Shown one piece after another: positions 57,827 to 64,000 of a stretch of 64,000 nt of DNA. The first letter of the stretch is position 1. Each line of letters opens with the position of its first letter. The notes under the pieces were generated by a model. It saw only the letters and a list, made by a program, of their open reading frames with translations. It was not told the DNA's origin and did not search any database. The position numbers were made by a program, and so were the translations under genes. This DNA comes from Verrucomicrobiaceae bacterium (GTDB lineage Bacteria; Verrucomicrobiota; Verrucomicrobiia; Verrucomicrobiales; Verrucomicrobiaceae), in contig JADJPM010000004.1 in the NCBI GenBank assembly GCA_016713245.1, positions 248,001 to 312,000 on the forward strand. The letters run 5' to 3'.

Positions 57827-60274
57827 TTACTTCGTCTGCTTCAGGCCGGCGGCCTTGTCGATGAGCTGGAGGAACTCGCCGCGGTAGCCGAGCTTGTCGG
57901 CGCCTTTGCCAGCGAGGGCCAGCTTGCGCACGGCTTCCCAGTTCAGTGTGCCTTTGTAGCTCGAATCACGCAGCAGGAGACCGAAACCGGCCACAGCAGC
58001 GCTAAACTGGAATTCGCCGCTGGCGGCTTCGAGCGTTTTGCCTTCATCGAGGACGGGAAGCTCGATCTTCGAGCTCGTTTCGCCATCGGGCTGCTTGTAG
58101 CGGAGTTTCACGGTCATGAGTTCCTTGCTCGCGGCGGCATCCAACGCGGTGGCGGCGGCAGGTTTGACCTCGTTGAGGTCCTTTGTGGTGGGCGAGGCGA
58201 GCGTTTGGTACTTGAGCGTATCGACGATGCGATCCGGCTCGACGCCGGGTGGCAGATTGGCGGGCACGAGTTCGTAAAGGGCGACCACGCGATGGCCGCT
58301 GCCGATCTCACCGGCGTCCTTGGTGTCGTCATTGAAGTCCTCTTTGGCGAGCAGGCGGTTCTCGTAGCCGATGAGGCGGTAGGCACGCACCTGGGCAGGA
58401 TTGAACTCGATCTGCACTTTCACATCTTTGGCGATGGTGACGAGCGTGCCGGCCATCTGCTCGACGAGCACTTTGCGAGCCTCGGCAAGGCCGTCGATGT
58501 AGGCGTAGTTGCCGTTGCCCTTGTCGGCGAGGGTTTCCATCGTGCGGTCCTTGAGATTGCCGCTGCCAAAGCCGAGCACGCTGAGGAAGACGCCGCTGCG
58601 AGCCTTCTCCGCGATGAATTTTTCCAACTCGGCGGGATTGCTGATGCCCACGTTGAAATCGCCATCGGTGCAGAGGATGACACGATTGATGCCTTCTTTG
58701 ATGAAACCGGCCACCGCCTGCTCGTAGGCGAGCTGCAGACCGCCCGCGCCATTCGTGCTGCCACCGGCATTGAGCTGATCGACCGCGGCGATGATCTGCG
58801 GACGGTTTTCACCATTCGTGGACGGCAAAACAACCTGCGTGCCGCTGGCGTAGGTAACCATCGAGACGCGGTCGCCCTCGCCCAACTGCTCGGCGAGCAT
58901 GCGCAGGCTCTGTTTCACGAGCGGAAGCTTCTGCGGATCATTCATCGAGCCGGAGACATCGACGAGAAAGACGAGGTTGCTGGCCTTGCTGCCCTTTTGG
59001 ACCTGCTTCCCCTGAATCGCGATGCGAGCCAGGCGATGGTGCGGCTGCCACGGGCAGGCGGCGAGCTCCACTCGGGCTGCGAAAGGCTCGTTTGCATCCG
59101 CCACAGGGCCTTCCTCATCGGAGGGGAAGTAGTTGATGAGCTCCTCCAGGCGCACCGCATCCGCTGGTGGCAGCATGTTCTGGTTCAGGAAACGGCGGAC
59201 GTTCGCATACGATGCGGTATCGACATCAATCGAGAAGGTCGAGAGCGGTTCCCGCCGAACGTCTATCAACTCGTTTTCGAGGATGCGCGTGTAGGATTCC
59301 ATCGGCACGATGCGCTCGACCGTGGTGCGCTTTTTGAACTGGGTGGCATGAGAGAGGTCATCGGCGGCACCTGAAGAGTTAAAGACTACTGCGGGGCTGC
59401 CTTCCGAAGCACCTACAGTCATTGTGTTTCCGAACCCACCTCCTGCTCCGACTCCACCAAACCCCGCTGTTGCCGATTGCTTAAGCTGGATCGTTTCGTT
59501 GCGCCGCAGCGCCGGCACCGCAGGCATCGGCGCCGATGGCGCAGGCGGCGGCATCACGGCTGCAAGCTGCCTTCCTGCGCCTTCCGATGCTGGAGTTAGA
59601 TCGAGTTTGCGCATTTTGCTGCCCGTCATCGCGACCAAACCTTCCGAATCTACCCTCAACATGCCGCCATTGGTGGTCGTGCCTCCAGAGTAGGTGTTGG
59701 CTCCGCTCAGCGTGATGTTCGAATCGGCAGGCTTGGCCGCGGACGTAGGCCCAGACGCCAGTGCGGGCAGCGGCGAACTCAAAGGCATGCCCAAGGGCAT
59801 GTCTCCAAACGATACAGCATTCGCGTTCGCTGGATCCATCATGGCGGCACCACCCTGCCCTATCTGAGGCTGGTTCACCTTGAAGGCCTTCTCCTCCTTC
59901 ACCGCTTGCGCCACGATTTGCTCCTTTTGCGGCCTAAGCCACGGATACATCCAATAGCCTCCCACGGCCACGCAGGCCGCTGCGGCGGCGAATGAGCCCA
60001 AACGGGAGGCAAAGCTCCAGCGCACGGGTTTCGAGGCGGATGATGGCACGATGATGTTCGAGGCGGGCGGCATCGTTTGGAGGCGGGAGCGCTGCTCGGA
60101 GGTCAATTCGAGGGATTCATCCCGCAGCTCGTGCGTGAGCAAGTCGCAGAAGGACTTGGTTTCCTCGGCGCTGGCTTTGATCTGCGGATTCTCGCGGAGC
60201 GCGGCCTCAATCTGCTCGCGTTCCTGTGGGCTCAGTTCGTTCAGAGCCCAAGCGGTGATCTGTTCGTGTTTCAT
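57827..60274 (-). CDS. VWA-domain membrane protein with anti-sigma-like N-terminus and DUF3520
   Basis: 815 residues. The cytoplasmic start KHEQITAWALNELSPQEREQIEAALRENPQIK resembles anti-sigma N-termini; a membrane helix follows near residue 85 (LGSFAAAAACVAVGGYWMYPWL). A periplasmic linker includes ITLSGANTYSGGTTTNGGML (about 183-205), an autotransporter-type passenger repeat. The YfbK-like N-terminal domain YTRILENELIDVRREPLSTFSIDVDTASYANVRRFL precedes a VWA domain with MIDAS LVFLVDVSGSMNDP, then DUF3520 (ALYELVPANLPPG, LRYKQPDGETSSKIELPV). It follows an ECF sigma gene, so it may combine sensing and sigma control. The ligand is unknown. Confidence 0.88.
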   Translation of the reverse strand: MKHEQITAWALNELSPQEREQIEAALRENPQIKASAEETKSFCDLLTHELRDESLELTSEQRSRLQTMPPASNIIVPSSASKPVRWSFASRLGSFAAAAACVAVGGYWMYPWLRPQKEQIVAQAVKEEKAFKVNQPQIGQGGAAMMDPANANAVSFGDMPLGMPLSSPLPALASGPTSAAKPADSNITLSGANTYSGGTTTNGGMLRVDSEGLVAMTGSKMRKLDLTPASEGAGRQLAAVMPPPAPSAPMPAVPALRRNETIQLKQSATAGFGGVGAGGGFGNTMTVGASEGSPAVVFNSSGAADDLSHATQFKKRTTVERIVPMESYTRILENELIDVRREPLSTFSIDVDTASYANVRRFLNQNMLPPADAVRLEELINYFPSDEEGPVADANEPFAARVELAACPWQPHHRLARIAIQGKQVQKGSKASNLVFLVDVSGSMNDPQKLPLVKQSLRMLAEQLGEGDRVSMVTYASGTQVVLPSTNGENRPQIIAAVDQLNAGGSTNGAGGLQLAYEQAVAGFIKEGINRVILCTDGDFNVGISNPAELEKFIAEKARSGVFLSVLGFGSGNLKDRTMETLADKGNGNYAYIDGLAEARKVLVEQMAGTLVTIAKDVKVQIEFNPAQVRAYRLIGYENRLLAKEDFNDDTKDAGEIGSGHRVVALYELVPANLPPGVEPDRIVDTLKYQTLASPTTKDLNEVKPAAATALDAAASKELMTVKLRYKQPDGETSSKIELPVLDEGKTLEAASGEFQFSAAVAGFGLLLRDSSYKGTLNWEAVRKLALAGKGADKLGYRGEFLQLIDKAAGLKQTK

Positions 60275-60309
60275 AAAGGGTTCGATGGTGGAGGTTTGGG
60301 GGTTCCGGT

Positions 60310-60885
60310 TCACGCGGCGGCGAGTGCGGGGCTGCGTGCCTTTCCGGGGGCGGGTGTTTCGTTTTCCATGGCCTGCCATTTCGTGCGCAGGGCGGCCACG
60401 CCGTGGTGGATGAGGTAGCCGACATTGCCGATGCTCGTTTTCATCGCGGCGCTGATCTGCTGGTAATCGAGCCCGGCGATGAATTTCAGCCGCACGGCCT
60501 CCTGCTGGCGGGTGGGCAGGGTATCGATGAGTTGGCGGAGCGTGGTGGCGGTCTCGGCACGATCCATTTCCTCGTGAGGCGAGGGATCGGCGGACATTTC
60601 GAGGTCGAGTGTTTCAGTTTCCATGACGACGAGGCGGCGGTGTTTGCGCTGGTGGTCCAGCGCACGGTTTCGGCAGACGGTGAAGAGCCAGGGGGCCAGC
60701 CGCTCGTAATCGAGGGTGTGGAGGCACTGGCTGAGCTTCACAAACACGTCCTGCACGATGTCCCGGGCCTCCTCCAGATCGCTCGTGTAGCCGTGCGCAT
60801 AGCGGATGAGAGGCCGCTCGTAGCGCTGCAGGGTTTCGAGGAAGAGGGTGTGCGATTCAGCCATGAGTGCGTGTTCGCCGCGCAT
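60310..60885 (-). CDS. ECF-type RNA polymerase sigma factor
   Basis: 191 residues. Region 2: RYAHGYTSDLEEARDIVQDVFVKLSQCLHTL and LAPWLFTVCRNRALDHQRKHRR; region 4: LPTRQQEAVRLKFIAGLDYQQISAAMKTSIGNVGYLIHHGVAALRTKW. The ATG at 60885 is preceded by GGAGG with a 6-base spacer, which favours it over the later ATG at 60864. It lies 35 bases upstream of the VWA protein, whose N-terminus looks anti-sigma-like, so the pair probably forms a regulatory unit. Confidence 0.9.
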   Translation of the reverse strand: MRGEHALMAESHTLFLETLQRYERPLIRYAHGYTSDLEEARDIVQDVFVKLSQCLHTLDYERLAPWLFTVCRNRALDHQRKHRRLVVMETETLDLEMSADPSPHEEMDRAETATTLRQLIDTLPTRQQEAVRLKFIAGLDYQQISAAMKTSIGNVGYLIHHGVAALRTKWQAMENETPAPGKARSPALAAA

Positions 60886-61065
60886 GACGAACCTCCGCCG
60901 CTTATCTTGGGGGCGATTTGAAAAAATGCTAATTCAGCTGCCAGAGCGCCCACCTCTGCCAAACTTCAACAATCAGCAATGCTTCTGCATCCATCGTCAA
61001 TCGAGCACCGCAAAGCTTCGCTGGCCCCATGGAATTGCCGATTGATGAGCAATCGATTTTCGACT

Positions 61066-61574
61066 CCTGAAGTATCCCATCCTCGATCACCCAGACTTTG
61101 GCCGACGGCTCAAAGCGACATTTGAGGTGTCGGCGAAGAAGATTTCGCCGTTTGGCGCGGTGGAAGGCCCGCTGGTGCTTTTGAAGCCCCCGGCGACGAG
61201 TTTCCAGTCTTCGCCGGGGATTCGGATTTCCCATGCTCCCGAGGCACTGGGGCCTGCGCGGACTTTATCGGGCCAATTTTTCCTCAGATAGGCCATGGCC
61301 TTCATCCAGTGGCAGCCGTCGATGATGCGGAACTGGTAGTCGTAGCCGGAAAACTTCGGCGAAAGCCATCACCACGCGGCTGGATGATCCATTTTTGATT
61401 CGCTGCGTTGCTCGGCTTGTTGATGGAGACGATGTCGCCTTCCTTTGAATCACCCACGACTTCCAAAACGAAGTCCGGAGCGCTCACGGGCACGATTTGG
61501 TAGGTGCCCCAGTCTTCGGCAAAGGCGGCAGATAGGAAGCTGAGCACGAGGAATGAAGTGAAAACGCGGATCAT
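61066..61574 (-). pseudogene. Frameshifted lectin/SMP-30-like exported protein
   Basis: A signal peptide (VFTSFLVLSFLSAAFAEDW) leads to a ricin-type beta-trefoil unit (DFVLEVVGDSKEGDIVSINK, NQKWIIQPRGDGF). The frame then shifts near 61370: KFSGYDYQFRIIDGCHWMKAMAYLRKNW and WKLVAGGFKSTSGPSTAPNG continue in a second frame, and near 61105 it shifts again (RFEPSAKVWVIEDGILQ). EIFFADTSN is the SMP-30 calcium-blade motif. At least two frameshifts and a REP-derived tail show it is dead. The family matches the C-terminal relic at 44195. Confidence 0.7.
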
Positions 61575-61761
61575 GCGGAACGAGAACGCAGCTCTGGGGC
61601 GAATTCGACGACAAAACTTGTGAGGATCGCCCCGCCGCGTTGTTAGCGGACGAAATACAAAAGGCGGCTTAAAATACGTTGTTACCCAAAGAAGAATGTC
61701 GTTCGCGCATTGGCCGGTCGCTCACAGCGTGCGTCAACCACCCACGTCCAACTTCCATCCC

Positions 61762-62085
61762 ATGTCGCGAAAACCTGTGCTTCTCCTCGCTGCTCTGTTC
61801 CTGGCCGCCACGGCTTGGCTTATGCTGCATCACAAGGGGGGAACTCCGGCACCCCGAAAGGAAGCCGTAAAACCCACGCGGCCGAAACCCACCATGGCAC
61901 AGGACAAGCCCGTGACCGAGCCGCCCCCAGCCACCGATGAAGTCACCCTTAGTGCGGAGCAAGAACGCATGCTGGCCATTGCCGCCGAGCAGCCCTTCAA
62001 CCCAAACGCCACGAAAGAAGGAGGCCTCAAGCCCATTCCCATGACCGAGGAACTCCGCGAAGAACTGCGCAAAGAAGGACGCTGA
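61762..62085 (+). CDS. Small single-pass membrane protein of unknown function
   Basis: 107 residues from ATG at 61762. A basic N-terminus and hydrophobic segment (LLLAALFLAATAWLMLHH) act as anchor; the rest is Pro/Lys-rich (KPTRPKPTMAQDKPVTEPPP) then acidic helix (TLSAEQERMLAIAAEQPF, MTEELREELRKEGR). No recognised family. The next gene is convergent (stop at 62218). Confidence 0.55.
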   Translation: MSRKPVLLLAALFLAATAWLMLHHKGGTPAPRKEAVKPTRPKPTMAQDKPVTEPPPATDEVTLSAEQERMLAIAAEQPFNPNATKEGGLKPIPMTEELREELRKEGR

Positions 62086-62217
62086 CTGGGCCGCCATTTC
62101 AACGCCTTTGGACCACGTTGCCAGCTACTCGGAAGCAGGCGCGGCAAACCATTGCAGGTGCTGGTCGCCGGGTCTGTGCTTCCAGAGGCCGATGCGCACC
62201 CCGACTCCGCCGCCAGC

Positions 62218-63501
62218 TCAGTCATTCGAGCCGGGATCAGCGGCCGATTTCGATTGGGAAGGCGATGGCTTCAGGATCACGCCGTTGCTGGTCCGCTCCA
62301 GTTCAGGATCGAAGGCAAATTCAAGGATCGCGTCATCCAGCGTGTTCAGAATCCAATCCTCGATGAGCTGGTCATTGTTGGAGACAGCGGCTTCCAGCCA
62401 AGCCCTGCCGTGGGCATCTTCGAGCAACTCAAAATCCATCCGCAGCATGCCGCCTTCACCCAACTGCTTCGGCATCGCTGCGAGCCGCTGCATCAACTTG
62501 GATTCCGCCTCGGGTTTTTCGATCACGGCGATGAACCGATTCATCAACTGGTTCAGTTCAGCGCTTTTCATCAGCTCCGCTTTGGTCATGCCCTTATGCC
62601 GTTGTATGATAGCCTCCACGGTTTGATGCACCTGGCGCGACACCGGAGCTGGCCGGTAATGGCGTTTGCCATCGTCGGGCGATTTCTTCGCGACGCTGTC
62701 CTGCTTGCTGACCGTTACTTTTTCAACCTGCGCCACTTGCTTCGTGGGTTGCGGCACCGGCGTGTTTTGAAGCGCGATTGGAACGCTGATGACTGCAACG
62801 GCGGCCGTCGCGAGGAGGAGTTTGGTGGTCGTGGTCATGGCGATGAGGGTGCTCGTGGTCGCGGCGTGGGTGCCCAGGCCGCTGATGGAAACCTTGCCCA
62901 GCGATGCCGTAAGGCCCGCCGGAGCCGCATTCGCTGAATGAGTGCCCAGCAGTGCTGCGAGGCCTGCGCCGCACATGACGCCCTTCCTTTTTAAGCCAGC
63001 GCGCAACTCATCAATCGCCGAATCGAGCTGTCGCGACACGGTGGACTGGCTGATGCCCATGCGTGCGGCCAGTTCCTGCTGCGTGCGGCCTGCGAGGTAG
63101 CATTCCACGATCATGGCGCGCGTTTGCTCGGGCAATTCAGCCAATGTCTCATCGACGAGCGGCTCCAGTTCCGCCCAAGTCGCTTCAATCGCCGGATCGT
63201 TCCACTGCTCGGCAGCAGCAGCCTCATGGTGCTGCCGGCGGCATTCACCGCGCACGATGTTTTGCGCCTTTTGCCAAGCCACGTGGTGCAGCCACGCGCC
63301 AATCGATTGAATGGCCGATCCGCTGCTGCGGGCGAGCGCCAGGAAAGTCTCCTGCGCCACATCCTGTGCCAGCGCTGCGTCCCGCGTCACGCGGCAGGCC
63401 GTGGCGTGCACCATGCCGGCATGTGCCTCCACAATGGCCTGAAATGCCTCGGCATCACCTTGGTGGTGGTAGCGCTTCAGAAGTTGGAGATCAGTCTGCA
63501 T
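62218..63501 (-). CDS. ECF sigma factor fused to membrane-anchored C-terminal extension
   Basis: 427 residues. Residues 1-185 form an ECF sigma: DAEAFQAIVEAHAGMVHATACRVTRDAALAQDVAQETFLALARS, AWLHHVAWQKAQNIVRGECRR and LPEQTRAMIVECYLAGRTQQELAARMGISQSTVSRQLDSAIDELR. A Gly/Ala segment (CGAGLAALLGTHSANAAPAGL) and a membrane helix (LLLATAAVAVISVPIAL, about residue 238) follow, then a 150-residue helical extracytoplasmic tail (QTVEAIIQRHKGMTKAELMKS). Sigma-membrane fusions of this type are widespread in PVC phyla. The tail may bind an envelope signal; mechanism unproven. Confidence 0.88.
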   Translation of the reverse strand: MQTDLQLLKRYHHQGDAEAFQAIVEAHAGMVHATACRVTRDAALAQDVAQETFLALARSSGSAIQSIGAWLHHVAWQKAQNIVRGECRRQHHEAAAAEQWNDPAIEATWAELEPLVDETLAELPEQTRAMIVECYLAGRTQQELAARMGISQSTVSRQLDSAIDELRAGLKRKGVMCGAGLAALLGTHSANAAPAGLTASLGKVSISGLGTHAATTSTLIAMTTTTKLLLATAAVAVISVPIALQNTPVPQPTKQVAQVEKVTVSKQDSVAKKSPDDGKRHYRPAPVSRQVHQTVEAIIQRHKGMTKAELMKSAELNQLMNRFIAVIEKPEAESKLMQRLAAMPKQLGEGGMLRMDFELLEDAHGRAWLEAAVSNNDQLIEDWILNTLDDAILEFAFDPELERTSNGVILKPSPSQSKSAADPGSND

Positions 63502-63635
63502 GACAGCGGTCGGCGTTGTTGCTCAACCACTATGCCACCGGTCAGGTTTTGTTTATGCGCACCTTTTTGCAGAGCGTGACAAACACGGGTCCTGACCATT
63601 CTCTTCAGCGGCGAGGCATAAGGCAAAGAAGCCTG

Positions 63636-64000
63636 CTATTTCAACTCAGCCTCCGGCACGAGCCGGATTTCAACAGGCGCGTCCTTGAGGTGCTTGTCGA
63701 AGAAGGCCTGCATGAGCTGGATGACGGCGGGTTTGCCGAAGGCGGGGCCGCCGTGGCCGGAGCCGGGGAGGGTTTGGAGCCAGACGGGGATGTTTTGGGC
63801 TTTTAGGGCGGCTTCGAACTGCACGCTTTGCGCATAGGGAACGAGAGTGTCGTGCGTGCCGTGCAGGATGAGGAAGGGCGGGCTGTCTTTGCTGACGTAG
63901 TGCACGGGGCTGACGGCATCGGCTTTGGGTTTGTCGTCGAGCTTCGAGCCGATGAGGGAGGAGTAGGGATCGCTCGGTGTGTTGAAGGCGAAGATGTTCT
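63636..64000 (-). CDS. Alpha/beta hydrolase, C-terminal part; cut by window edge
   Basis: The last 121 residues are visible; the frame is open to the right edge. DPYSSLIGSKLDDKPKADAVSPVHYVSKDSPPFLILHGTHDTLVPY has the Asp of the triad and TLPGSGHGGPAFGKPAVIQLMQAFFDKHL the His, as in BD-FAE/lipase-like enzymes with a HGTxDxLVP motif. The Ser nucleophile lies beyond the window. Probably exported, from the company it keeps, but no signal can be seen. Confidence 0.8.
   Translation of the reverse strand, partial: NIFAFNTPSDPYSSLIGSKLDDKPKADAVSPVHYVSKDSPPFLILHGTHDTLVPYAQSVQFEAALKAQNIPVWLQTLPGSGHGGPAFGKPAVIQLMQAFFDKHLKDAPVEIRLVPEAELK

Noticed and set aside
57818..59374. A 518-codon open frame on the plus strand
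   Set aside because: It lies wholly opposite the VWA/DUF3520 gene, whose protein has clear domains; the antisense product is a GC-rich shadow.

Overview
This window looks like a chromosome segment of a Verrucomicrobiota bacterium, probably near Prosthecobacter/Verrucomicrobiaceae, although no rRNA or other taxonomic marker is present. The call rests on gene content typical of the PVC group: four formylglycine sulfatases, two PSCyt1-DUF1549-DUF1553 proteins and two twin-arginine DUF1501 partners, BNR/sialidase-type propellers, ECF sigma factors with anti-sigma-like or fused partners, a DUF6288 giant surface protein and DUF6807. DNA is mostly GC-rich, and most gene products carry Sec or Tat signals.

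Layout. 1-10.06 kb (minus strand): partial unknown exported protein, DUF6807, two sulfatases, a 1559-residue surface protein and the orphan C-terminus of another. 10.4-20.3 kb: PQQ-type propeller, TolB/PD40 protein, ECF sigma factor with membrane partner, EF-hand sulfatase, and a 1307-residue fusion of EF hands, alpha/beta hydrolase, heme c motif and DUF1549/DUF1553. 20.3-24.3 kb: tandem repeats, a decayed heptad-repeat gene, and an AT-richer island with a GAF histidine kinase and degenerate receiver that seems to have cut into a neighbour. 24.3-33.2 kb: DUF1501, C25-like protein, SGNH hydrolase, a second DUF1501/DUF1553 pair and an orphan polyvalent-protein kinase. 33.2-37.5 kb: two BNR propellers, a DapA/NanA aldolase and a divergent AraC regulator. 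37.5-42.4 kb: RecN and an ECF sigma/Spy-like envelope-stress group. 42.5-53 kb: sulfatase, two toxin-antitoxin pairs, several hydrolases, an FGE-BNR fusion and an orphan Imm53. 53-56.3 kb: a RAYT transposase in a nest of its REP palindromes. 56.3-64 kb: MGDG-synthase-like glycosyltransferase, ECF sigma with VWA/DUF3520 protein, a frameshifted lectin/SMP-30 relic, an ECF sigma with membrane extension and a partial alpha/beta hydrolase.

Functionally the region fits a polysaccharide degrader: sulfatases remove sulfate esters, propeller, esterase and aldolase functions process released sugars and acids, and sigma factors control envelope functions. The most unusual layer is repetitive DNA: GTAG...CTAC twin-hairpin REP elements overlapping stop codons, two twin-hairpin elements spliced in frame into reading frames, a leader cassette before unrelated exported-protein genes, and a 21-bp heptad repeat interrupted by in-frame stops. 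All family assignments come from reading motifs by eye; no database search was run.
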